NCBI GenBank assembly: GCA_014925825.1
Contig: JACGCK010000529.1
Span: 1-17,482 of the forward strand
DNA length: 17,482 nt
Direction of reading: 5' to 3'
DNA from: Pholiota molesta
Taxonomy: Eukaryota; Basidiomycota; Agaricomycetes; Agaricales; Strophariaceae
The position numbers and the translations under genes were made by a program. Shown piece by piece: positions 1-8,306 of this stretch. The first letter of the stretch is position 1; the number at the start of each line of letters is the position of its first letter. Under the pieces are notes generated by a model, which saw nothing but the letters and a program-made list of their open reading frames with translations, was not told where the DNA came from and made no database searches.

Positions 1-2
1 AA

Positions 3-1484
3 GAGCACATTAGCGATGTTCTTTTCAAGCCCGAGATTGCCACGCCGCACCTTCATCCCTTTTCTGGCCCCCTCGAAGATCTGGAAGGAAGCGAGTACTG
101 TTCTATCAATATCACCGCTAGGAAGGGAGATTTCAACCTGAGATCGATCAACTCCTTCGGCGATATTGAAGCTCTTCTTTCTGAGAGCTTTGGAACACAT
201 GTCTCTCATGTAGATGGGCATTGTGCCTCCGTACTTCGCCATTCGGTCCTTACATCGCCCAGCATCTACTCTCAAGAATCGGCTAGTTCTGAAGAGGCCT
301 CTCTTGTCGACACCCCTTTTTAGACGTCGATTTCCGGAGTTCTTCGGTCGAATGTGTATATGAAGATGACGTTTGCTCTGACGACATTATTTCCGTTACT
401 GCATCGGATGCTTGTGATCATGACTATTTGTAACATCTCTCTGCGACGATGTGACCTCCTTTGAAGGGACCTTGCTGATGCTGTTGCGGACTCTAGATCT
501 ACTGTACCTTTGCTTCAGACTTTTTGGCTCTCAGGATAGCATCCTTTTGGAAGAAGATATCTCCGACCTCGGGCCCGATGAAGCTTCAAACAAGTGGCCA
601 AACTTTGTTGTCCCGCAGAGACTGTTGATGATGAAGGGGAACGTCATATTCCTCTCATTAATGATGACGACTCCTCATCGCAGTTTTCTGGAGTCTCTTC
701 CACTCGGGATTCTGCTGTGTCTGAAGATGGTTCTACTATGTCCCCAAGCTGAATATCTCTTCTGTTCAGCAGTGCGTCTCTTTCCCTCAAGGCAGTGATA
801 CCTCCGACGACAATGATTCTTGTATCGCGCTCAAATCAGACAATACCTCTGCTCCATTCTCTTTCAGCTCCTCACTTGACAATTCCTTGACACCTGTCAT
901 CTCAGATGATGAAGTTAGACGTGGTCAAATACTGGTAAGCCCTACGACCGATCGCGTTACGGGAGGACAATCGCATAGGGTTCGTTTCCATGGCATGCGT
1001 CCGCACTCCTGTGCGTCTCGTGAATGAACCTGGATACCTTGATCTACGGACTGTGCAAGAACAGCTGCAGACTAGAACCGAACCTCGGCCTCCTACAGCA
1101 GTCAATATGTACCAATATCGGCCCGTCAAAAGCCATGCTCGCCAGCATATTACGACACCGAAGTGGACTTCGCACGAGTTTTGTCTCTACTTCTGTTTCT
1201 ACAACTCCTGGTGTCTGCAACGTATCTTTGTCGGCGCTAGAATCTATCGAACGTCGTCCTGTGCGCCTGTCTTATTTCCTTCAGAGAGATTCACAACGGG
1301 AGTGTAATCACCCTCCGTTGTGGTCACCCAATCTTCTGATTTCTCAGACCCCGGACTTACCTGCCTCCCGCTGTCAATCACACCAGGGAATTCCTTTTTG
1401 AAGGCCTCCGGCCCGCTCTGGTATTCTTCCTTGCCCTTTGCGCTCCTTTGCGCCATATATGCTCTGAAACCGAGTCTTCACTAG
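3..1484 (+). pseudogene. 3' part of an unidentified acidic, Ser-rich protein gene with many frame breaks
   Basis: I do not recognise the protein. Reading starts open at the left edge (base 3), so the 5' part lies outside the window. Protein-like segments follow one another while the frame changes: frame of base 3 to about 320; then to a TAA at 431; then about 434-617 in the frame of base 451 (part of this may be in the frame of base 474); about 618-750; about 750-1025; about 1024-1170; about 1165-1305; and 1308 to a TAG at 1482-1484. The segments share one character, rich in Ser, Asp and Glu with repeated DD and SDD runs (EEDISDLGPDEAS, GSDTSDDNDS). The last segment ends in a hydrophobic stretch (ending ALLCAIYALKPSLH) that could be a C-terminal membrane anchor. 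No GT...AG introns of normal size explain the shifts. It is either a decayed gene or a real gene read with indel errors. No function can be given. Confidence 0.5.
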
Positions 1485-1875
1485 TAATTCATTTGCATCT
1501 TCATTCTTTCGACTACTTGGGTGTACCGCCTATCAGATAATAAGTACCATCATTCCATTTACTTGACATTTCTCGACATTGTATTTACTCTTTCGTTCCA
1601 TGACTTTGATTTGTTTCCTATTCTTCTGTATTGATTCTTTGCACCAGTATTAGTGACTTCTGAATACATCTTTACGTGTCAGAGCTGCCAGTGGAAAGAA
1701 CCAAAATAGAAGCTGGATATATATGTCAGCAGTTAACCCGACAATAATCCGGTGAGACCCTGGTTGTGCATCTAAGAGTGGTTTACTGAAGCCCTAGTAT
1801 GAAGATATCGAATGAGCAGGCAGCTGAACTTGGGCTGAACGCCTGAACGGCGAACGGTGCCTGTTGTGATGATCG

Positions 1876-1899
1876 ATGACGTAGCGCGTCATGCACGTG
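1876..1899. promoter_or_regulatory. Inverted repeat ATGACG-N5-CGTCAT followed by CACGTG
   Basis: Bases 1876-1881 and 1887-1892 are perfect 6-bp inverted arms containing TGACG, the half-site of CRE/bZIP factors. A palindromic CACGTG, the bHLH E-box core, follows at 1894-1899. They lie about 165 bp upstream of the TATA box of the Mpv17-family gene. The motifs are visible in the sequence; their use as binding sites is inference. Confidence 0.35.
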
Positions 1900-2060
1900 T
1901 GTGATTTTGCGAGGAAATGGGTGGAAATGGATGGAATTTATCTTGAGGGTGCTTGTCTAAGCGGGCCTGAGCTTCTGCACACCGTCGTCCTCCACCTCTC
2001 CACCTTCTCCAATAGCCTCACGAATGACCTACGGCTCCCTACGGGTACGCCATAGTCCAC

Positions 2061-2066
2061 TATAAA
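2061..2066 (+). promoter_or_regulatory. TATA box candidate of the Mpv17-family gene
   Basis: TATAAA lies 179 bp before the ATG at 2245, followed by C/T-rich sequence suited to transcription start. A start near 2090 would give a leader of about 150 nt. Confidence 0.45.
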
Positions 2067-2244
2067 CACTCACCTTTCTCTCGATTTATCTTGTTCCACA
2101 CAACTCCCCTTTCCAATCTTCCATTTCAGCCTCAACCACCATTCAAACCACCTCAAGAGAGGCCAATTTTTGTCCTCAACGACTATAGAACGCATACTTA
2201 CGTGACAGTCACCGATATAACTTAGAGACATATAGAGAAACGAC

Positions 2245-3303
2245 ATGGCTGCGCTTACTCTTGCTCGCGCGTATCAGTACTCATTCGACACGCATCCCAA
2301 TTTGACATTGGCGCTTATGGGTGGGTCTCTGAATGCGGTGGGGGATGCAATGGCACAGCTTGCCCAGATGTACTGTGTGTCTGTAAGTACATCTATCCTA
2401 TTCTATGCCATCTCAATATCATCGAATCCGAACTAATGCATTGTATATTTCACTAGTTTGGTCCGAAAGATTGCGAAAAGACTCGCAAATATGACTTCCA
2501 AAGAACAGCAAGGTTCTTTGTGTTCGGTACGGGAATAAGTATGTCCTTCTTGATTTGTGCGCGGACTCCAGCTTATCTTCTATCTCTTACCAGGTCCTAT
2601 CATGGGAAGATGGAACAAATTCCTAGAGAGGCGCTTCCCCCTTCGCTCGCTAAATAACACGGGCAGGGTTTCTATAACAGCTCTTTCGAAACGTGTAGCT
2701 TGTGATCAACTCGTAATGTGAGTGTCTTATACCAACTACAGATTCTCTCTTCCGTTCTTGTAAATATCGCTAACGAAGAATAATAATTTATTATACAGGG
2801 CTCCTGTTGGTGTACGTCTCCGAATTGCTGGGAATTACTTTAGGTTCTGATTATCATATTCTATGCAGCTCTCACTTTTCCTAGGTTCAATAGGCATAAT
2901 GGAAGGTCGCAGTCCGTCACAGATCAGAGAACGCTTCGTCGATCTATATAAAACAGCTCTCATTGCCAATTGGAAGATATGGCCACTTGCACAGGTATAG
3001 TTCTGACAACCACTCGCATTCACCTATATATCCCAATACTGAACCTACACTCCCATTCGCATTAGACGATTAATTTCCGTTACATGCCTCTGCCATATCG
3101 AGTCCCATTCATTCAAACTTGCGGCATTTTCTGGACGTTGTACCTGTCTCTTCTCAGTTCTGCGTACGTGTTATCGCAACTCCTTGCATATGTGGATATA
3201 TTTATACTCACACATTCTCCACTTGCTTGTCTGAAGGGAAGATGCGCGTCAAGACAAGGAACTTGCGATGCAACAAAAGGAATTCGGTACTCGGACGTCA
3301 TAA
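2245..3303 (+). CDS. Mpv17/PMP22-family membrane protein (Sym1-like)
   Basis: Spliced from seven exons: 2245-2382, 2457-2538, 2594-2717, 2799-2811, 2869-2994, 3066-3163 and 3237-3303. The total is 648 nt and 215 aa, a normal length for the family, with every phase consistent. Family marks are the N-terminal Tyr-x-x-x-x-x-x-His-Pro region with GD(A)MAQ (residues about 12-40), DQLVMAPVG at 111-119, NWKIWPLAQ followed by TINF at 153-165, a VP in the next segment and a C-terminal hydrophobic segment ending near 193. Members are four-helix integral proteins of the mitochondrial inner membrane (Sym1/Mpv17) or peroxisomal membrane (PMP22). Which organelle applies here cannot be told, and the molecular role of the family (often described as channel-like) is not settled. 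The fourth exon is only 13 nt and carries the APVG of the signature. The C-terminal tail is short, charged and hydrophilic. The start is the first ATG after the TATA box and begins MAALTLARAYQYSF. Confidence 0.9.
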
Positions 3304-3818
3304 GGGCCAGTTTACTGCGCCATTTTTTATACTTTCTCGACGCCCCTCGCATCTCGTCATCTACAAAAATAGAGATCCCCACTTCCCTGATCCCCCACTT
3401 ATATTCGGATAATGATGATTTCAGACCATCTTCCGGAAACGGTCATCCAATACTTTACCTTTTTTACCTTTCTATCTTTTGTTTTTGTTTTGAAATCTTC
3501 ATTGTAGCAATAGTCCCCTCGATGAGAGGTACTCAAATCCTCTTCTTTATCCGTAGCTGTATCGTAACCCATTTATCTGATTCTTCGATTCGTTCATATG
3601 TGCTCTCTAGATACTTTGTAGACCCTCAAAATGACATTCCTTTTATCCACGCATATAGTTATCTTGTGTTGAGAAACAAGATGTTTCGTCTGCAGTTGCT
3701 GCAATCAAAAAGATGATTTCGAAGAAATGCCCAACGGCAATCTCTAAAATATAATGATATATAGCATCTATGTACATCCTAGCAACATCATCCAGATCGT
3801 CCGATACAGATTGCACCC
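3304..3818. other. Convergent intergenic region between the Mpv17-family gene and UTP4
   Basis: These 515 bases hold the 3' flanks of two convergent genes. The sequence is T-rich on the plus strand (runs such as TTTTTTACC near 3460-3490) and AT-rich near 3745-3770. A long open stretch here is only read-through of the last intron and 3' flank of the Mpv17-family gene and shows no family motif. I see no RNA gene or repeat. Confidence 0.6.
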
Positions 3819-6800
3819 CTACGAAGTACCATATTTGTGCTTGTAAAACGCCGGCGGCAGAGTCAGTAGTACATCCACCAGTGGGCGCTCAACCAGCACC
3901 AGCTCGTCCTTGCCCACAAAATCGCAGCACGCAATCGGGCGATATGTCGTCACCATCTTGTAGTCGCGCCACTGCCTGTCCTCTTCAAGCCCATGTGGGC
4001 CGGTCCCTGGCGTGCTCAGCAGACCCGGTGTAGGAGGAGGCGGGTCCCGCCGGCGCTTGCGCCCACCAGAGCGCACGGTCGTGTCCAGGCTGACCTTGAA
4101 CAGCCATGTCGCGCCCCAGAAGAGGATGTAGCGCGTCCCGCCGCCGGGTGCGGGTGGGTCAAAGGCGGCGCCGAGCACGGGGTCGTGTGCGTATGTGAAC
4201 CGTTTGGGGAGGCTCGCGGCGAGTTCTTTGCCCCAGGGCGGAAACTGGCGCGTCTCGACATCGAATATTTGGATGGTGTTGTTGGGAAAGGCGAGGAGGA
4301 GCATGGAGGGGTGCATAGGATCGAAGACGAGCGTTTGCGCGGCCCGGGGGAAGGAGGGGAGGACACAGTGGTGCTGGAAGCAGCAAAACACGTTAGGTAC
4401 GAGGAATGGACACATCAAGAGAAGGACGTACTGAGATCAAGTCGAGGTTGAATACATGCGTTCGCGCTTTGCTATCGGACGTGGCGAGCCATTGGCCGTC
4501 CGCACTGACAGCTATCCGACCGACACTGACCACGGCCGCAGTTGAACTCACATCCTCGTCATCCGAGTCCGAAGCCTCCTCGCTCTCCTCACTACTTTCG
4601 GATTTTCCAGGTGAAGGTGCATCGACATCAGCCATATCCACATCGCCATCGCCGTTTACTACAGCGTGCCCATTGACCTTGGGCGCGTTTGCTTGTGCGC
4701 GCCCTTTGATCACCCTGTCATGCACGATCGAGTCTTGCATTCGGTGCTGGTCAAAACGGCGTAACACGCGTGGCTTGTCGCCCGTCAGGTCGATGACAAG
4801 AACGTATGATGAGAGCGCAGTTGACATGATTAGTCGCGAGCAGTCAGGCGTGAATTGGAAGGCAGCGGCGCCTGTAGAGGCGACGTGTGTCGAGGACGCG
4901 GGAATTTGAGCTTGGATGATGGACGAAAATTCTCTGACGCGTTTGAGGTCCATCTGGCCGCGTTCCTAACAACAAATCAGAATTAAGAAAATCAAGAAAT
5001 AGATCATAAACCGTAAACTCACATCAGTACTTAGAGAGAACAACTTGCTCTCATAGAGGTCCGAGACGGCGAGCCACTTCCCATCGTCCGAGATCTCGTG
5101 GTGGGTGATATTCGAATGCACATTCAGATCCATCTCGAGCACCTTCTCCCACCCTCCCGCAACTGGTTCCGGCTTCTCCGCATCAAGTTCAGCCAACGCC
5201 TGCGCCGCCATCTGCTCCGTATCCTTCGCGTCCGGTTTTTTCTGTATCCGCCACACACTGAGCCCCGCCTCCCGCGCACAGGACACCAAGCGCGCTGCAC
5301 GTGCGATCCGCACCGTTCCAGACGCGATATACGGCAGCTTGCGGTGATACGCGTCCTCGAACGTTGCCTCCATGCTCGTGTTCAGCGGGTTCGTCACTTT
5401 TACGATCGTGCTCGTCGGCAGCGCCGCAGGTGTGAGCACGACGGACATATCGAGGCCGCCTGAGGCTAGCACTGGCGCGACGTCGATGGGAAATTGCCGC
5501 CTGTAGTTTCCAGGTAGCGGGGTGTATGGGGGCCAGATGGCGAGAGCGCGGATGTCGTGCGAGTGCATGCGCCGCGAGGAGGTTTGGGTCCATTGATTTG
5601 AGGCGGGGCCCTTTTCGGTGCTTGATGTTTTCACGAGGGAAAATTGGATAATTTTTTGGTCGACGCCTGCGGTGTAGACTGCTCTGCCTTCCTACAGTAC
5701 GGAAAACAAGATTAATAAATATCCCACCTAATGAGAACAGAATAGATCACATACTGGGCTGACAGCCATGCATAGCACATCTGCACCGTGCGCATTGAAA
5801 GTGTATAGTTGTGTACATGTTCTTGAATCCCAGAATTTTACATTGCCTAATGAATCACCAGATATTATGGTCCCGTCACTAAAGCAGAGCGATCAGCATT
5901 TCATCGCAGAGATTAGGCAAGGACGCGTACCCCAAGACTCCAACCGTCCATACGAGCGTACGCTCGCCGCGAATTTTATCCACTCCCATTCTTTCGATCA
6001 CTCGGCCACTAGCTACGTCCCACTTCCGCAGGCTACTATCCGAACCACCAGTAACGAGCCACGAGTCCGTCCACACATCGTCGTCGTCGTCATCGCTATC
6101 GCTGGAATCAGCGGCAGCAACAATTTTAGGTTGAGGGCGCACGCGAGGGGCGGGCGGGCCCCAGGCAATGCTCAACATGCGGCACTTCACTCTGTCGAAG
6201 TGACGCGAGTGGGTCAAGGTATCGTGCGCGACGGAGAGAATACGAACTGTGCCGTCTTCACAACCAAGTGCAAGAGATGAGGAAGAAGGGTTAGCAGCGA
6301 TGGACCATATCGAGCCGCCTTGAGATGCAATGGTTCTCTATCGCGTAAAAGTCAGCGTCAAATTTAACGGTCAAGCAAGGTGGGGCGCAAGTACCCTTAT
6401 ACAGCCTCGTTCCAAGTCCCATTCTATAAGTTCGCTTCCTCCGCCTGAGCTAAATAAACGCAGATCGGATTGTGTAGGAACATCATCAGGTCCTAGATCA
6501 TCCGGATGGCGTATTACGAATGCCAGAGAGTCCACTTTCGATGGGTAAGGCCCAGGAAGTGTCTGATGAATTAAATTACATGATTAGGACATAGCTTCGG
6601 GGCAAGAATTTTCAATTTACAGACCTTGCGGACGACCCAAGCCTGTGAGCATTGCGCCTCCCGGTCTGCGCCCATCCATTCGCAGATGTCGATATTCCCA
6701 TTAGCATGGCCCACAGCGAGAAGGCCGAATCTGAGGGGCTGTTTCCCAGCAGTTGTCTTTTTCTTGCCTTTGACCGATGGCAGGGGAAGAGGCGGGTACG

Positions 6801-6885
6801 CGAGAGCAGTTATTGCAGAGGGCGCATAGTCGACGAACCTGCAGCGATGGAGGGCGAGCGTGGTGGTCTCGCGTTTGCGGTCCAT
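3819..6885 (-). CDS. UTP4: U3 snoRNA-associated protein 4 (UTP4/Cirhin), WD40 protein of the small-subunit processome
   Basis: Seven exons in minus-strand order: 6885-6625, 6562-6395, 6337-5931, 5878-5755, 5691-5023, 4965-4432 and 4373-3819. The total is 2718 nt and 905 aa with all phases consistent and introns of 52-63 nt. The N-terminus carries HRCRFVDYAPSAITAL, residues about 88-145 carry PSKVDSLAFV and RLFSSGGGSELIEWDL followed by RTIASQGGSIWSIA, and the C-terminus carries LVLVERPLVDVL followed by LPPAFY, all hallmarks of UTP4. WD-type strand ends are visible (IEWDLERG, RKWDVASG, VKFWDSRT, IQIFDVETR). In the family UTP4 belongs to the t-UTP/UtpA subcomplex in the nucleolus, needed for pre-18S rRNA processing and, in yeast, rDNA transcription. 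It is longer than the yeast and human proteins (about 780 and 690 aa). Part of the extra length is acidic insertions: an SDSDDDDDD run in exon 3 and a Glu/Asp/Ser stretch in exon 6. The start is the first ATG before the HRCRFVDY motif, 146 bp from TIM10. Confidence 0.92.
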
Positions 6886-7031
6886 TTCTGCGCGCAGTCT
6901 GCAGAGACGGAGAAGCGTCCAAAACTTTTTTTCGGACAGGCGCCTGATAACGTGACCTCAGTTATAGGGCGTCGCCTAATTCGGGCAGCCACAAAGCCTC
7001 TCTCTTCCACCCATCCCAACCCACTCAAAAT
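6886..7031. promoter_or_regulatory. Compact bidirectional promoter between UTP4 and TIM10
   Basis: Only 146 bp separate the two divergent start codons, so both promoters and both 5' leaders must share this space. I see no TATA box. The stretch next to the TIM10 ATG is C/T-rich, as is common near fungal transcription starts. Confidence 0.6.
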
Positions 7032-7443
7032 ATGTCATTCCTAAGAGGCGGTGCCGCTCCCGGAGGTTCAGGCGTCAATCTCGAGAAGATCGACATGGCC
7101 CTTACCGAGTGAGTACGCACGTACGGCCTGTTTCGTCACATTGCCTGACGCGTTTTCAGGCTTGACACAGTGACGGATTTCTTCAACAAGATGGTCTCGT
7201 CAGTACTACGCATGGACGCGTAATTTCCTTTAGCTGACAATGTTTACATTACGAAGGTCATGCCTCACGAAGTGCGTCAGCACACGATACGCCGAACCCG
7301 ACCTCAACAAAGGCGAGAGCGTGTGCATTGACCGCTGCGTCTCTAAATACAACGAAGTGCAGAAGAAGGTCGGAGAGAAGCTGCAAAGTCGAGGCGCTGC
7401 CAACGCAGCCGCTGGCGCAACCGGTGGATTCACCTCACTATAG
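7032..7443 (+). CDS. TIM10: Mitochondrial import inner membrane translocase subunit Tim10
   Basis: Three exons, 7032-7108, 7160-7198 and 7257-7443, give 303 nt and 100 aa with consistent phases. The protein has the twin CX3C signature of small Tim proteins: Cys41/Cys45 (CLTKC) and Cys62/Cys66 (CIDRC), with 16 residues between the pairs. LDTVTDFFNKMVSSC before the first pair and LNKGESVCIDRCVSKY around the second match Tim10 better than Tim8, Tim9 or Tim13. In the family Tim10 and Tim9 form a hexameric chaperone in the intermembrane space that carries hydrophobic carrier proteins to TIM22; the cysteines form two intramolecular disulfides after import through Mia40. The start MSFLRGG resembles the MSFL start of fungal Tim10. 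The tail is Ala/Gly-rich. The second intron ends in AAG, a rarer-looking but valid AG acceptor; the phase requires it. Confidence 0.93.
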
Positions 7444-7633
7444 ACCTATCAACAATAGGTTCTCGTCGACTCATTTACGTTCATCGGCAAATTCGACCTC
7501 GTGTCCAAACGCCCTCTATAATTCAGCCTAGGACAAAAGCACGACTCTTGCAGTAGGCGACGTAATGGATGTGACATATACTCGACCCCATAGATCCGCC
7601 CGGTACACCCTCCTCTAAATATAATACAACCCA

Positions 7634-8057
7634 TTACTTGAAATTGGGGAAGCACTCGGCCATGGTCTTGGAATGCTTGTTTTTGGAGTGTTCCTCCAGG
7701 CTATATAAGTCAACAAGAATGATGCGATATGCAGTTCTGCTCGTCAGATGTGTGATCAGAGCAGACGTTGTTTCAGCACTTACGCAGGTGCGCGAGTGGT
7801 GACCAACTATTGATATCGGACGTTAGTGATGAGGGTGCTCAGTAAAGGTTAGGAACTCACAAATGGCTGTTTGCAGGTTGCACAAACGATGGATTTTGCA
7901 GCTTCGTTAATCCTGGCCTGGCTCTTGGAGCCCGCGGCTGGGTTCTTGTCCGCATTGCGCTCACGCTTTTGCTGTGCTTTGGCGCCCTGAGAAAGGAAAA
8001 TAAACAGTAAGTGTTAGGTCTATGATAAGCTTGTATGATTTTGCTGACGTTTCCCAT
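7634..8057 (-). CDS. Small 4F5/ZNF706-like zinc-finger protein
   Basis: Four exons in minus-strand order, 8057-8049, 7986-7861, 7806-7784 and 7700-7634, give 225 nt and 74 aa. The first exon encodes only Met-Gly-Asn. The protein starts MGNGAKAQQKRERNADK, the basic 4F5-like start, and continues with an Ala/Lys-rich stretch. A single zinc site follows: Cys38-x2-Cys41 (CATC) and His57-x4-His62 (HSKNKH), then HSKTMAECFPNFK. This matches the small fungal, plant and animal family with an N-terminal 4F5 segment and a zf-met2-type finger (ZNF706 in human, At2g23090 in plants). The biochemical role of the family is poorly known. The zinc ligands lie on two exons separated by a 23-nt exon. The gene is divergent from the aldolase and convergent with TIM10 (190-bp gap). 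Confidence 0.85.
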
Positions 8058-8183
8058 GATTATAGAGAAGATGAAGATGAAGGGGTATTGAGATATAAGA
8101 AAGAGACGGAAAGAGAGAGAGAAATGAAAAGAGCAGGTGCGTTGAAGACTTTTCCTTGAGGCTGTTCAAGGATTTATTATGGC

Positions 8184-8191
8184 TTACGTAA
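8184..8191. promoter_or_regulatory. TTACGTAA palindrome, candidate bZIP site
   Basis: An 8-bp perfect palindrome of the type bound by fungal bZIP factors, 123 bp upstream of the aldolase's first ATG and 126 bp from the zinc-finger gene's ATG. A near-Gcn4 site (TGAGTGA) lies one base downstream. Confidence 0.3.
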
Positions 8192-8250
8192 TGAGTGATC
8201 GCCCAGTCTCGTCTCCGGCCCTCGGCGTGCCGCTATTCGTACACTCAAGC

Positions 8251-8256
8251 TATAAA
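8251..8256 (+). promoter_or_regulatory. TATA box candidate of the threonine aldolase gene
   Basis: TATAAA lies 56 bp before the first ATG (8307) and 131 bp before the second in-frame ATG (8382). A transcription start about 30 nt downstream would leave the first ATG very near the mRNA 5' end. Confidence 0.4.
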
Positions 8257-8306
8257 TGGCCGTTTTTTCGTGAACTGATAAACCTTATTCCGGCAGGATT
8301 ACTTGC

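Larger units (their letters stand above)
1485..2244. other. Intergenic region: 3' flank of the left-edge gene and promoter/5' leader of the Mpv17-family gene
   Basis: There is no convincing gene in these 760 bases. The left half (about 1490-1680) is T-rich, as expected for a 3' flank. The right half (about 1975-2240) is pyrimidine-rich and C-rich, typical of a fungal promoter and 5' leader, with a TATAAA box at 2061. No ATG occurs between the TATA box's likely start region (about 2090) and the ATG at 2245, so no upstream ORF is expected in the mRNA. Confidence 0.6.
8058..8306. promoter_or_regulatory. Divergent promoter region of the zinc-finger gene and the threonine aldolase gene
   Basis: 249 bp lie between the two start codons. 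A palindromic TTACGTAA (8184-8191), a bZIP-type site, is followed by TGAGTGA (8193-8199), one base from the Gcn4-type consensus TGAGTCA. TATAAA at 8251-8256 faces the aldolase. The purine-rich tract at about 8070-8125 is the leader of the zinc-finger gene read on the other strand. The motifs are seen; their function is inferred. Confidence 0.5.

Noticed and set aside
932..975. Possible 44-nt intron (GTAAGC...ATAG) in the left-edge gene
   Set aside because: Removing it does not keep the frame open, and the region reads through as coding without it.
1244..1456. Minus-strand open frame with a hydrophilic, protein-like product
   Set aside because: It looks plausible alone and even contains a GTAAGT, but the plus strand here continues the Ser/Asp-rich series to a sensible end. 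I could not extend the minus frame into other exons.
1799..1846. Short plus-strand ORF (15 codons) as an upstream ORF of the Mpv17-family gene
   Set aside because: It lies upstream of the TATA box at 2061, so it should not be in the mRNA.
3084..3716. A 210-codon plus-strand open frame
   Set aside because: It overlaps exon 6 of the Mpv17-family gene in that exon's own frame and then runs through the last intron and 3' flank. Past the splice donor the composition is T-rich and matches no motif.
3993..4451. Long plus-strand open frame opposite UTP4 exon 7
   Set aside because: It is a shadow of the GC-rich UTP4 exon; the minus strand carries the family motifs and splice sites.
5768..6280. 170-codon plus-strand open frame opposite UTP4 exons 3-4
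   Set aside because: The opposite strand encodes clear WD40 sequence; the plus frame is a shadow.
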